Shown here piece after piece: positions 16,785 to 26,455 of a stretch of 64,000 nt of DNA. Each line of letters starts with the position of its first letter. Positions within the stretch are counted from its first letter, which is position 1. The position numbers were made by a program, and so were the translations under genes. Source of the stretch: Clostridia bacterium (lineage in GTDB: Bacteria > Bacillota > Clostridia > Oscillospirales > Acutalibacteraceae); assembly GCA_017433225.1 (NCBI GenBank), contig JAFRHS010000008.1, forward strand, positions 1 through 64,000, given 5' to 3'. The notes under the pieces are model-generated. The model had not been told where the DNA came from, ran no database searches, and worked only from the letters and a program-made list of their open reading frames with translations.

Positions 16785-17549
16785 TCAGATGAGGTCTTCG
16801 GCGTCTTCCGGGTTTTCCCAGTTGTGCCAGACGTTCTGGACATCATCGTTGTCTTCGAACATTTCGATCATCTTCGCCATGTTCTTGAGCGCGTCCTCGT
16901 CGGTCAGCTTGACGTAGGTGGACGGGACGTACTGGATCTCGGCCGTGGAGAATTTGTAGCCTGCGGCCTCCAGGCTGTCACGGACCGCGCCGAGGTCGGG
17001 GATGGCGGTGCGGATCTCGAAGACTGTATCGTCATCGGTGAGGAAGTCTTCGGCTCCGGCTTCCAGAGCGGCTTCCATCAGGGTGTCTTCGTCGACGACG
17101 TTCTCATCTTCGTCTTCGCGGTCGATGAGGATGACGCCGCAGCGCTCGAACATGAAGGAAACGCAGCCGGACTGGCCGAGGTTCCCGCCGTATTTGTCGA
17201 AGTAGTGACGAACGTCGCCGGCGGTGCGGTTCTTGTTGTCGGTCAGGGTCTCGACGATGACGGCGATGCCGTTCGGACCGTAACCTTCATAGACGTTCTC
17301 GACGTATTCCTTGCTGGAGTCCTCGCCGGCAGCCTTTTTGATGGCGCGTTCGATGTTGTCGTTCGGGATGTTGGCAGCCTTGGCTTTGGCGATGACGTCT
17401 TTCAGCTTGGAGTTGTTGTCAGGGTCCGGTCCGCCTTCGCGGATGGCGACGGCCAGCTCGCGGCCGATCTTCGTGAAGACCTTCGCTCTCGCGTTGTCGG
17501 TCTTTTCTTTTTTGCGTTTGATGGTGCTCCATTTGGAATGTCCGGACAT
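16785..17549 (-). CDS. YebC/PmpR family protein (TACO1-like)
   Basis: A 254-residue protein beginning MSGHSKWSTIKRKKEKTDN, the invariant N-terminus of the YebC/TACO1 family, followed by the acidic motif YEGYGPNGIAVIVE and KNRTAGDVRHYFDKYGGNLG. Family members have been described both as transcription regulators and, more recently, as ribosome-associated factors that help translation of proline stretches; sequence alone does not choose. It is separated by 43 bp from mrnC upstream, so it could be at the end of the obg-mrnC transcript. Confidence 0.93.
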   Translation of the reverse strand: MSGHSKWSTIKRKKEKTDNARAKVFTKIGRELAVAIREGGPDPDNNSKLKDVIAKAKAANIPNDNIERAIKKAAGEDSSKEYVENVYEGYGPNGIAVIVETLTDNKNRTAGDVRHYFDKYGGNLGQSGCVSFMFERCGVILIDREDEDENVVDEDTLMEAALEAGAEDFLTDDDTVFEIRTAIPDLGAVRDSLEAAGYKFSTAEIQYVPSTYVKLTDEDALKNMAKMIEMFEDNDDVQNVWHNWENPEDAEDLI

Positions 17550-17592
17550 GGGTGCACGCCTCCCTTAGTGAATTGTCAAAATACGGAAACTA

Positions 17593-18006
17593 TTATATAG
17601 AGGAACGTTCCTCTTGTCCATTGTAAAATATCTCGAAAAACTCCCGGAGACGGTCGAGCTCGCCGGCGAGGTACAGGTAGCCGAACAGGGCCTCACAGCC
17701 CGTTGCCGCGTGGTAGCTCGCGCTCGACATGTTCTTCGGTGTATGGTTCGTGTGGGCATTGCGCCCTCTGCGAAAGACCGCGGCCTCTTTCTCCGTCAGA
17801 TGGGGAAGGAGTGTTTTGATGGCCGCTTCCTGGGCCTCCGCGTTGACCAGTTTGACCTTCGCGGCATGGAGGTCGCGGTTCGGCCGGTTCGCCTCGGTGA
17901 CGAGTTTCTCCCGGACGAAGAGCTCATAGACACAGTCGCCGAGGAAGGCGAGGTCCAGCGGGCTCAGGAGGTTCGGGTCGGTCTCGGTGTTCAAAAATCG
18001 GTCCAT
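17593..18006 (-). CDS. mrnC: Mini-ribonuclease III
   Basis: A 137-residue RNase III catalytic domain without the double-stranded-RNA-binding domain, as in MrnC of Firmicutes, which matures 23S rRNA ends. The signature reads LAFLGDCVYELFVRE near the N-terminus; a second part of the metal site is in GCEALFGYLYLAGE. RGRNAHTNHTPKNM is also typical. It follows obg by 10 bp, so they form one operon linked to ribosome assembly. Confidence 0.93.
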   Translation of the reverse strand: MDRFLNTETDPNLLSPLDLAFLGDCVYELFVREKLVTEANRPNRDLHAAKVKLVNAEAQEAAIKTLLPHLTEKEAAVFRRGRNAHTNHTPKNMSSASYHAATGCEALFGYLYLAGELDRLREFFEIFYNGQEERSSI

Positions 18007-18016
18007 AGTCCAGTCC

Positions 18017-19303
<1,287 letters not shown>

Positions 19304-19418
19304 TCAAAGAGTTTTCATGATTATAAACAATTAAATAGTCGAAGTCAATGAAACGACGTTTGACGGAAGAGGCCGTTTGTGATAGTCTTTAGGCGATTTA
19401 CGGAAAGGGGACATACCC

Positions 19419-20384
19419 ATGAAAGTTCTTATGCCGGAATACAATACGCTGACCCGCGGCGACATCGACATGTCCGGGTTCGAGACGATCGGAGACCTCG
19501 TCACCCTCGACCACCCGACGCGGGAGGAGTTGAAGGCTGAGCTCGCCGATACCGATATTCTCTTTGTCAACAAGGTGAATGTCGATGAGGACCTCCTGTC
19601 TGCCGCGCCGAAACTGCGCTATGTCGGCGAGTGCGCGACCGGGTACAACAATATCGACCTCACCGCCTGCAAGAAGCGGGGCATCGTCGTCACCTACGTG
19701 CCGTCCTATTCCTCCGACGCGGTGGCGCAGCAGGTGTTCGCGTTCCTGCTGGAGCACTACGCAAGGGTCCATGACTACAACGACTTCGTTAAGGACGGAG
19801 GATGGATCCGTTCCGGGAACTTCTCCGAATTCTGTTTTCCGACGGCGGAACTGGCCCACAAGACCATCGGTCTCGTCGGCTACGGACGCATCGGAAGCAA
19901 GGTGGCGCTCATCGCCAAAGCCTTCGGCATGAATGTCCTCGCCACGTCCCGGTCGTTCCTGTCCGGGTACTCGGGAGACGGTCTGGCGCAGTTCGTGCCC
20001 CTCGACACGCTCCTCGCGGAATCGGACATCGTCTCGGTGCACTGTCCGCTGAACGAGGAATCGCACCATCTGTTCAACGAGAAGACGTTCGCCAAAATGA
20101 AGAAGGGCGCCTTCTTTATCAATACGGCCCGCGGGCCCATCGTGTCCGAACGGGCTCTGGCCGCCGCGCTGAAGAGCGGGCACCTGTCCGGAGCGGCCGT
20201 CGATGTCATCGAGGAAGAGCCCATGAAAGAGGGCTCGGTCCTGCTCGATGTCGAGAACTGCATCATCACACCGCATGTGGCGTGGGCCCCGAAGGAGACC
20301 CGTCAGCGGCTGGTCGATGTGGTCCTCAGCAACGTGTTCTGCTGGCTCGAGAAGGAGCCCGTCAATGTGGTAGAAGCCAATTGA
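19419..20384 (+). CDS. D-2-hydroxyacid dehydrogenase
   Basis: A 321-residue NAD-dependent dehydrogenase of the D-isomer-specific 2-hydroxyacid family. The nucleotide-binding motif is GLVGYGRIGSKV (about 150-161). The catalytic triad is in place: Arg in NTARGPIVSE, Glu in DVIEEEP and His in TPHVAWAPKE. ATGYNNID matches the substrate-loop region. Hydroxypyruvate, 2-oxoglutarate or other 2-oxoacids are all possible; the presence of a 2-hydroxyacyl-CoA dehydratase operon at 1-4 kb makes a link attractive but they are 15 kb apart. GGAAAGGGG precedes the ATG. Confidence 0.9.
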   Translation: MKVLMPEYNTLTRGDIDMSGFETIGDLVTLDHPTREELKAELADTDILFVNKVNVDEDLLSAAPKLRYVGECATGYNNIDLTACKKRGIVVTYVPSYSSDAVAQQVFAFLLEHYARVHDYNDFVKDGGWIRSGNFSEFCFPTAELAHKTIGLVGYGRIGSKVALIAKAFGMNVLATSRSFLSGYSGDGLAQFVPLDTLLAESDIVSVHCPLNEESHHLFNEKTFAKMKKGAFFINTARGPIVSERALAAALKSGHLSGAAVDVIEEEPMKEGSVLLDVENCIITPHVAWAPKETRQRLVDVVLSNVFCWLEKEPVNVVEAN

Positions 20385-20423
20385 CAAAGGGCTGTCCTCT
20401 CTGCTAGAATACATTGGCAATAC

Positions 20424-20515
20424 GGAGACGTATCGAAGTGGTCATAACGGGGCTGACTCGAAATCAGTTTGCCGGTAACTCCGGCACGTGGGTTCGAATC
20501 CCACCGTCTCCGCCA
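20424..20515 (+). tRNA. tRNA-Ser (anticodon CGA)
   Basis: A 92-nt tRNA including encoded CCA. The acceptor stem GGAGACG pairs perfectly with CGTCTCC; discriminator G; the anticodon stem GCTGA/TCAGT encloses CTCGAAA (anticodon CGA, reading UCG); the long variable arm and T-loop TTCGAAT are as expected for Ser. Its terminator starts at the last base of CCA. Confidence 0.96.
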
Positions 20516-20552
20516 AAAAAGAAGGACACCCTTGCGGTGTCCTTCTTTTTTT
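20515..20552 (+). terminator. Terminator of tRNA-Ser (bidirectional)
   Basis: A perfect 16-bp inverted repeat AAAAAAGAAGGACACC/GGTGTCCTTCTTTTTT with loop CTTGC. It shares AAAAAAGAAGGA with the tRNA-Leu terminator at 4,139. Confidence 0.92.
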
Positions 20553-20752
20553 GCTGCGTGGGATTCGAACCTTTAGGCCGCGCCGTTAAGCAAACATGCC
20601 AGTGGCATGTTTGCAGGTGCGGGAGTTGCGGCAGCAACTCGAAGCGGTTTCCGAAGGAAAACGCGTCGAATCCCACCGGTCGAGCGGAGCTCGACAGAAA
20701 ACTCCAGGTCAGAACGAACTAAGGGAGAGCGAATCCCACCGTCTCCGCGCAG
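20553..20752. repeat. Array of perfect hairpins and tRNA-Ser T-arm copies
   Basis: This 200-bp stretch has no credible gene. It opens with an inverted T-arm-like piece (CGTGGGATTCGAACC, 20,557 on), then four stem-loops: GCAAACATGCC/GGCATGTTTGC (20,590-20,614), GAGTTGC/GCAACTC (20,623-20,640), GCG-TTTCC/GGAAA-CGC (20,644-20,664) and GTCGAGC/GCTCGAC (20,679-20,695). The 12-mer CGAATCCCACCG of the tRNA T-arm recurs at 20,667 and 20,730. At 20,730-20,748 the match is CGAATCCCACCGTCTCCGC, identical to the last 19 nt of the tRNA before its final CA. This is either a tRNA-derived repeat or the scar of an element that used the tRNA 3' end as attachment site. Confidence 0.7.
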
Positions 20753-20801
20753 GGCTTTTTTTATGGTATAATACCCTTACCAACCAAAAGGGGGCTTTCC
20801 T

Positions 20802-21083
20802 ATGGCAGCCAGTATCGTCCGCTACTACATCTCCTTCAAAGGCCGCGTCCAGGGCGTCGGCTTTCGCTGGCGCGCTCAGACGATCGCCCATGACCTGGGC
20901 CTCACCGGCTGGGTCCGCAATGAGTATGACGGCTCGGTCGTCATGGAACTGCAGGGCCCGATCGTCAAGATCTATCAGCTCATCGACACGCTCGAAGGCG
21001 ATCGATGGATCCGCATCGAAGAGAAGTACATGCGCGAGATCCCGGTCGAACCTCACGAAACACAGTTTCGGGTCACCGGCTGA
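20802..21083 (+). CDS. Acylphosphatase
   Basis: A 93-residue enzyme that hydrolyses acyl phosphates such as acetyl phosphate or 1,3-bisphosphoglycerate. The family signature KGRVQGVGFRWRAQ at residues 13-26 holds the phosphate-binding loop and catalytic Arg; the catalytic Asn is in GWVRNEYDGSVVMELQG. Normal length. TATAAT at 20,767-20,772 is a plausible -10, and AAAGGGGG precedes the ATG. Confidence 0.94.
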   Translation: MAASIVRYYISFKGRVQGVGFRWRAQTIAHDLGLTGWVRNEYDGSVVMELQGPIVKIYQLIDTLEGDRWIRIEEKYMREIPVEPHETQFRVTG

Positions 21084-21168
21084 CATTTTTGACCGAAGGT
21101 GGTAAATCGCCTTTAAATATGTTATGATTACTTAGTTAACACTATTAGAATCCCTGGAGGCAAAGACT

Positions 21169-22482
21169 ATGCTGGGTGCGATCATTGGAGATATCGTCGG
21201 TTCTCCTTACGAATTCGATGAGAACAATATCAAGACGACCAATTTCCCGCTGTTCACCGACAAGTCGGTCTTCACGGACGACACTGTGATGACGGTCGCC
21301 GTCGCCAGAGCGCTGATGGACACCTACGGCGCGGACGACGACATCATCGAAAATGCGCTGACCATGCAGATGAGGGCACTCGGCCGCAACTACCCCGGAC
21401 GGGGCTACGGCGGCATGTTCCAGGCCTGGCTGCTGGTCGACACCGCGGAAGCCTACAACAGTTTCGGCAACGGCAGCGCCATGCGCGTCGCGGCGGCCGG
21501 CTGGCTGTACCGCACGCTCGAAGAGACCCTTCACGCGGCCGAACTCACCGCCCGCGTCACCCATAACCATCCGGAAGGCATCAAAGGCGCCCAGGCCGTC
21601 GCGGCCGCCATCTTCCTGGCAAGGCTCCGCCTGCCGAAAGACGACATCCGCGCGTACCTGTCGAGAGCGTTCGGCTATGACCTCACCCGGACCCTGAAAC
21701 AGATCCGGCCCGGATACAAGATGGACGAGACCTGTCAGGGCTCGGTCCCGGAAGCCATCACGGCATTCCTCGAAGGCAACGGGTTCGTCGACGTCCTCCG
21801 CAAAGCGGTCTCCATCGGCGGTGACAGCGACACCATCGCCTGCATGGCCGGCGCCATCGCGGAAGCCTACTACGGCATCCCGGAACAGGTGGAGAAAGAC
21901 GCGCTTGCCCGGCTCGCTCCGGACCTCTCCGCCACCGTCTTCAAGTTCCGCCGATTCTATCTCGACCACTCCGGCACACCGCTGCCCGGGTGGGAAGAGA
22001 GTGTCTACTATAACCCCGATGAAGTCCTGAAAGGCCTCAAAAACCTGGAGTTCGCCATCTCGGAGTTCTACGTGAAGTCCGGCAGCGGCAAAATGGAACC
22101 GCAGCCCGTGCTCGATGAGATCGCAGCCCTTCTGAGAAAAGACGAAGTGGCCCTCATCACGGTCCAGGCGCCGAGCCAGTCGCTGAAGTATTCTTCCAGC
22201 GCCGACGCGGTCCAGGTCCAGTGCATCAACGACAGCGAAGGCAACCTTCTCCTGCCGATCTTCACGTCGAAGAACCAGGTCTCGTCCGGCGGACCGGAGC
22301 TGTACTGCATGACAGACAGCATCTACAACATCCTGAGCTCCAGCCTGGCGGCGGACAAACTGTTCGGCGTCATCATCAACCCCTTCGGGCAGAATTTCCT
22401 GCTCGACAAAAAGAACGTCCGTCTTCTCGTCCAGCAGTTCGAGATGGACCGGTCCATCGCCTCCGGCAAGACCGGCGACTGA
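21169..22482 (+). CDS. ADP-ribosylglycohydrolase fused to a C-terminal SseB-like domain
   Basis: A 437-residue two-domain protein. Residues 1 to about 255 are an ADP-ribosylglycohydrolase (ARH/DraG fold): GAIIGDIVGSPYEF, VFTDDTVMT (metal-binding Asp pair), NGSAMRVAAAGW, THNHPEGIKGAQAV and SIGGDSDTIACM, all expected for a di-Mg enzyme that removes ADP-ribose from proteins, RNA or small molecules. Residues about 305-430 resemble the SseB N-terminal domain (LLPIFTSKNQV, GVIINPFGQNFLL). TGGAGG lies before the ATG. I know of no characterised protein with this pairing; the substrate is unknown. Confidence 0.8.
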   Translation: MLGAIIGDIVGSPYEFDENNIKTTNFPLFTDKSVFTDDTVMTVAVARALMDTYGADDDIIENALTMQMRALGRNYPGRGYGGMFQAWLLVDTAEAYNSFGNGSAMRVAAAGWLYRTLEETLHAAELTARVTHNHPEGIKGAQAVAAAIFLARLRLPKDDIRAYLSRAFGYDLTRTLKQIRPGYKMDETCQGSVPEAITAFLEGNGFVDVLRKAVSIGGDSDTIACMAGAIAEAYYGIPEQVEKDALARLAPDLSATVFKFRRFYLDHSGTPLPGWEESVYYNPDEVLKGLKNLEFAISEFYVKSGSGKMEPQPVLDEIAALLRKDEVALITVQAPSQSLKYSSSADAVQVQCINDSEGNLLLPIFTSKNQVSSGGPELYCMTDSIYNILSSSLAADKLFGVIINPFGQNFLLDKKNVRLLVQQFEMDRSIASGKTGD

Positions 22483-22520
22483 CGTTTCGACAAACACGCA
22501 ATACCCTTGGGAGATATTCT

Positions 22521-23348
22521 ATGGCAACTAAGATCATCATCGCTGCGCACAAGCAGTACCGCATGCCGGACGACCCGGTCTATGTCCCGGTACAGGTGGG
22601 CGCGGCCTGCAATAAAGACGCGGATGGGAACCCCGTCGACCTCGGTTTCATGAAGGACAACACCGGGGAAAACATCTCGGCGAAAAATCCGCATTTCTGC
22701 GAACTGACCGGTCTCTACTGGGCTTGGAAGAACCTGGAAGCGGACCACCTCGGCCTCGTCCATTACCGCCGCTATTTCGGTTCGCCGAAGAAGACGAAGG
22801 CAAAGGACCTGTACGAGACCATCCTGACCGGGGAAGAGGCAGAGCGCCTGTTCGAGAAACACCGCGTCCTGGTCCCGACCCGCCGGAACTATTACATCGA
22901 GACCCTCTATTCGCATTACGCGCACACCCATTACGCGGAGCACCTCGATGAGACCCGCAAGATCATCGAGGCGGTCTGCCCGGACTACCTCGGAGACTTC
23001 GATACCGTCATGGACCAGCGCTCCGGCTACATGTTCAACATGTGCGTCATGGACCGCGAACTCATGAACGATTACTGCAGCTGGGTCTTCAACATCCTCT
23101 TCCGTCTGGAAGACGCGCTGAAAGCGCAGGAAGCGGAACTCTCGTTCTACCAGGGCCGCTTCTACGGCAGAGTGTCCGAGATCATCTTCAACGTCTGGCT
23201 GCAGCACCAGCTGGAGACCGGCGTCCTCAAAAAGTCCGACATCTGTGAACTGCCCTGCATCTACACCGAAAAGGTCAACTGGGTCAAAAAGGGCATCGCG
23301 TTCCTGTCGGCCAAGTTCCTTCACAAACGCTACGAAAACAGTTTCTGA
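22521..23348 (+). CDS. DUF4422 capsular glycosyltransferase-like protein
   Basis: A 275-residue protein with features of the DUF4422 family found in capsule and exopolysaccharide loci (putative glycosyltransferases): IIIAAHKQYRMP at the N-terminus, YVPVQVGA, CELTGLYWAWKNL, HLGLVHYRRYFG, DQRSGYMFNMCVM and EIIFNVWLQHQL. The ATG at 22,521 follows TTGGGAGA; the frame is open upstream but only inside the preceding gene. It starts a four-gene plus-strand envelope block with tight spacing. Confidence 0.85.
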   Translation: MATKIIIAAHKQYRMPDDPVYVPVQVGAACNKDADGNPVDLGFMKDNTGENISAKNPHFCELTGLYWAWKNLEADHLGLVHYRRYFGSPKKTKAKDLYETILTGEEAERLFEKHRVLVPTRRNYYIETLYSHYAHTHYAEHLDETRKIIEAVCPDYLGDFDTVMDQRSGYMFNMCVMDRELMNDYCSWVFNILFRLEDALKAQEAELSFYQGRFYGRVSEIIFNVWLQHQLETGVLKKSDICELPCIYTEKVNWVKKGIAFLSAKFLHKRYENSF

Positions 23349-23363
23349 TCAAAGGTGATTTCC

Positions 23364-24584
23364 ATGAAGAACGCGGTCGCACGCACCGTGGCACGGGGAT
23401 CCGAAACAGTTTCCGTCATGGAAAGGTCTGAGTATTTTACCTTCGGGTTTCAATATTTCGGACCTTTTTTGTATGGATTCACGAAGTGGCTTTCCGGCCG
23501 GCTCGCGGAAGAGGGACTCACGAATGTCTTCTTCTTCTCCCGCGACGGCTACATGATGCAGAAAGCCTTCGAACTCCTCGAACCGGATCTCCCGAAAACC
23601 AAATATGTCTACTTCTCCCGCAAGAGCCTGCGCCAGAGCCTTCTCTGGAAGTGCGACGGCTTCCGGGAGTCCCTCCGCTATCTGACCTACGAGAACTTCA
23701 TCTCCGTGGGCCGGCTCCTCGACTATTACGGCTACGGCGAGGCAGAACGCGCCGCGGTCGCGGACCGGTACGGGTTCGACCTCACACAGGATCTGCCCTG
23801 GAACGACCTCTCGGAAAACGAGACCGCGAAGCACGTGTACGACCTGCTCGCGGAGGACATCGCCCGCAAGTCCCGGGAACAGTACGACCTCCTGGAAGCG
23901 TACCTCGACGCCATCGGTATGACCGGCCGGGTCGCCATCGTGGACATCGGATGGATCGGCAGCATGCAGTACGCGCTCGAGGAGTTCGCCCGCCTGAGCG
24001 GGAGAGACCTCACGGTCTCCGGCTTCTACGTCGGCATGAACCCCGAGAACCCGGTCACCGGGTCGGCGGAAGGGTACCTTTACAACAAAGACGACCTCAC
24101 CCTGCGCAAGAGCCTCCTGTGCTTCTTCGGCGGGCTTGAAAAGCTGTTCCAGAGCCTCGAAGGTTCGACGGACGGCTATGTCCGGGAGAACGGCGCCGTC
24201 GTGCCCGTCTGCGCCGCCTATGAATACGAGGGCGATGAACGCATCCAGGGCTTCATCAGAGAATGGCAGCAGGGCGCGCTCGACTTCGTGGCGTTCGCCA
24301 AAGACGACCCGTCTGCCGAAAAGGTCAGAGCCCTCAGAGACTGGGCGATGCCCCTCATCGAGTTCGGGAAGTCGCCAACGCTGCGCGGCGTAAAACTGTT
24401 CTCTTTCTTCTACAATGTCGACGGGACGAAACAGTACTTCGTGGCACAGAAGCCGCTCTGGAAGTACCGCCCGAAGGAACTCGTCCACGACCTGTCCAAC
24501 AGTGTGTGGAAGACCGGCTTCATGAAGTCGGTCTTGAAGGTCCCGTTCCCGTATTTCAAGATCTACGATATCCTCCGAAAGTGA
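23364..24584 (+). CDS. Polysaccharide-locus protein, C-terminal half of a COG5610-type protein
   Basis: A 406-residue protein that resembles the domain following the HAD domain in COG5610 proteins of surface-polysaccharide loci. Key stretch: YGFTKWLSGRLAEEGLTNVFFFSRDGYMMQKAFELL, where FFSRDGYMM is the conserved core; VAIVDIGWIGSMQYAL is another. Its biochemical role is not established. The start is taken at ATG 23,364, six bases after AAAGGTG; a GTG nine bases upstream is possible. The HAD domain normally fused to it is encoded by the next gene, in reverse order. Confidence 0.6.
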   Translation: MKNAVARTVARGSETVSVMERSEYFTFGFQYFGPFLYGFTKWLSGRLAEEGLTNVFFFSRDGYMMQKAFELLEPDLPKTKYVYFSRKSLRQSLLWKCDGFRESLRYLTYENFISVGRLLDYYGYGEAERAAVADRYGFDLTQDLPWNDLSENETAKHVYDLLAEDIARKSREQYDLLEAYLDAIGMTGRVAIVDIGWIGSMQYALEEFARLSGRDLTVSGFYVGMNPENPVTGSAEGYLYNKDDLTLRKSLLCFFGGLEKLFQSLEGSTDGYVRENGAVVPVCAAYEYEGDERIQGFIREWQQGALDFVAFAKDDPSAEKVRALRDWAMPLIEFGKSPTLRGVKLFSFFYNVDGTKQYFVAQKPLWKYRPKELVHDLSNSVWKTGFMKSVLKVPFPYFKIYDILRK

Positions 24585-24593
24585 GACCCTGTC

Positions 24594-25265
24594 ATGAGAC
24601 TACAGACGTTCCTCTACACCCTCTGTCTGCGCCGGTACCGCGCGGTCAGTTTCGACATCTTCGACACGCTCCTGGAACGGGACGTCGACCGGCCGGTCGA
24701 TGTGTTCCTGCGGGTCGGGGACATCGTTCTTGGCGCCGGGAAAGGCGAGCAGTTCCGGGCGGACCGCATGGCAGCCGAACGGGCGGCACGGGTCCCCGCC
24801 CCGAACGGGGAAGTGACCCTCGACGACATCTATGAAGCGCTCATCGCCGCCGGGTACGACCGCGAGACCGCGGAGGAACTGAAGACCGAAGAAGTCCGCT
24901 CGGAACTGAACGGCTGCTTCGTCAAGGCCTCCATGAAACCGGTCTTCGACGCGGCACTGAGACGCGGCAAGACCGTGTTCCTCATCTCGGACATGTACCT
25001 CCCGCCGGAAGTCATCTCCGGCATGGCCGCCCGCTGCGGCTATGAGGGCTATGAAAAACTCTTTGTCTCCAATGAGTACGGCGTCAGCAAACGGAGTGGA
25101 CAGCTCTTCGGCGAAGTCCTGAAGGAGTACGATCTTTCGAAAAACGATCTCATCCACATCGGAGACAGCATCGGAGCCGACCTGCTCGGCGCCCGGAAAG
25201 CGGGCATCGCCGCACTGCCGGTGGCCCGGAAAAACAGACTGGGGAGGCTCGTGAACCGCTCATGA
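24594..25265 (+). CDS. HAD-superfamily hydrolase of the polysaccharide block
   Basis: A 223-residue HAD hydrolase. Motif I is FDIFDTLLER (about 19-28, nucleophile Asp), motif II is LISDMYLP, motif III includes the Lys in YGVSKRSG, and motif IV is IGDSIGADLLGA. A cap region lies between I and II. In COG5610 proteins this domain is N-terminal to the protein encoded just upstream, so the two gene products probably act together on the envelope polymer or its precursor; the substrate is unknown. It overlaps the glycosyltransferase gene by 4 bp (ATGA). Confidence 0.82.
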   Translation: MRLQTFLYTLCLRRYRAVSFDIFDTLLERDVDRPVDVFLRVGDIVLGAGKGEQFRADRMAAERAARVPAPNGEVTLDDIYEALIAAGYDRETAEELKTEEVRSELNGCFVKASMKPVFDAALRRGKTVFLISDMYLPPEVISGMAARCGYEGYEKLFVSNEYGVSKRSGQLFGEVLKEYDLSKNDLIHIGDSIGADLLGARKAGIAALPVARKNRLGRLVNRS

Positions 25266-26371
25266 AAAAGATCCTCGAAGTCAATGTGGACGATATGGGG
25301 TTCGGCGGCGTCTATTCGCTGGTCCGAAACGTCATCCTCGCGAGACCTGCGGGAACGACCCTGGACATCGCCTGCATCGAACCTTTTGAACAGCAGAAGA
25401 ATATCGACGAACTCGCGGAGCACGGCTGCACGGTCCACTATGTGGGCTATGCCGGGAACAAGATCAAAAAGCAGTTCGTCATCCTCCAAAACCTGAAGCA
25501 GCTCATCCGGGAAGGCGGGTACGAAGCGGTGCACATCCACGGCGATGTCGCCTACAAGCTTCTGGTCTACTCCGTCGCGGCCCGGCTCGCCGGCGTGAAG
25601 ACCATCCTGCTCCATTCCCACGCCTCCGGCACGGACGGGAACCACCGCGGTCTCAAACGGAATCTGCATATGGCATCCCGCCGGTTCCTGAAATGGACCG
25701 GGACCGGGTACGTCTCCTGTTCCGACCTCGCGGCGGACTGGATGTTCCCAAACGTGAACGCGAAGAAGATCACCATCATCCACAACGGCGTAGACCTCGA
25801 CAAGTTCCGGTTCGACCCGGAAAAGCGGGCCGCCATGCGGAGTGAATGGGGTCTTGAGGACGCGTTCGTCCTCGGCCACGTCGGTCGGTTCGAATACCAG
25901 AAGAACCACACCTACCTCGTCGACATCTTCGCGGCGGTCAGAGACCGCGTGCCGAACGCGAAACTCTTCCTCGTCGGAGAGGGGAGCCTGCAGGACGAGA
26001 CCCGGAAGAAAGTGGCGAACCTCGGTCTTGCCGATGACGTCATCTTCGCCGGCCTCTCGAGAGAAGTGGAGAAGCTCCTCTCCGGGTTCGACGTCTTCGT
26101 CCTGCCGTCCCACTTCGAGGGACTGCCTATCGTCGGCGTCGAGGCGCAGGCGGCCGGCCTGCCGGTGCTCTTTGCGGACACCATCACAAAAGAGGCCAGG
26201 CTGACGGACGACGCGTGGTTCCTGCCGATCGGTGAGGGCGATGTGCCGCAGTGGGCGGACAAACTCGCGTCTCTGAACGGCGCAGAGCGGGGAGACCCCT
26301 ATGAGCGGCTGAAGGCACAGCACTTTTCGCTCGACGACACCATTCAGGAGTTCCTGGACCTCTATGCGTAG
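25262..26371 (+). CDS. Family 4 glycosyltransferase
   Basis: A 369-residue retaining GT-B glycosyltransferase (GT4). N-terminal acceptor domain: GFGGVYSLVRNVI and HIHGDVAYK; C-terminal nucleotide-sugar domain: HNGVDLDKF, LGHVGRFEYQKNH, LFLVGEGSLQDE, and the donor-binding EX7E region PSHFEGLPIVGVEAQAAGLPV. It resembles EpsF/capsule mannosyl- or galactosyl-transferases, but the sugar cannot be assigned. It is translationally coupled to the HAD gene and ends the block before a strong terminator. Confidence 0.9.
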   Translation: MKKILEVNVDDMGFGGVYSLVRNVILARPAGTTLDIACIEPFEQQKNIDELAEHGCTVHYVGYAGNKIKKQFVILQNLKQLIREGGYEAVHIHGDVAYKLLVYSVAARLAGVKTILLHSHASGTDGNHRGLKRNLHMASRRFLKWTGTGYVSCSDLAADWMFPNVNAKKITIIHNGVDLDKFRFDPEKRAAMRSEWGLEDAFVLGHVGRFEYQKNHTYLVDIFAAVRDRVPNAKLFLVGEGSLQDETRKKVANLGLADDVIFAGLSREVEKLLSGFDVFVLPSHFEGLPIVGVEAQAAGLPVLFADTITKEARLTDDAWFLPIGEGDVPQWADKLASLNGAERGDPYERLKAQHFSLDDTIQEFLDLYA

Positions 26372-26393
26372 ATCGCCAGACAGCATAATAACA

Positions 26394-26430
26394 ACACCCG
26401 GACGGGAACTCCCGTCCGGGTGTATTGTTT
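26394..26430. terminator. Bidirectional terminator
   Basis: ACACCCGGACGGG and CCCGTCCGGGTGT form a perfect 13-bp stem with loop AACT, between the convergent GT4 and MocR genes. Confidence 0.88.
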
Positions 26431-26455
26431 GTATTACCGTTTTCGCGAGCGCCGG

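Noticed and set aside
20464..20676. Minus-strand peptide ending GIRTHVPELPAN
   Set aside because: It is read through the antisense of tRNA-Ser, its terminator and the hairpin array; a known kind of false gene call.
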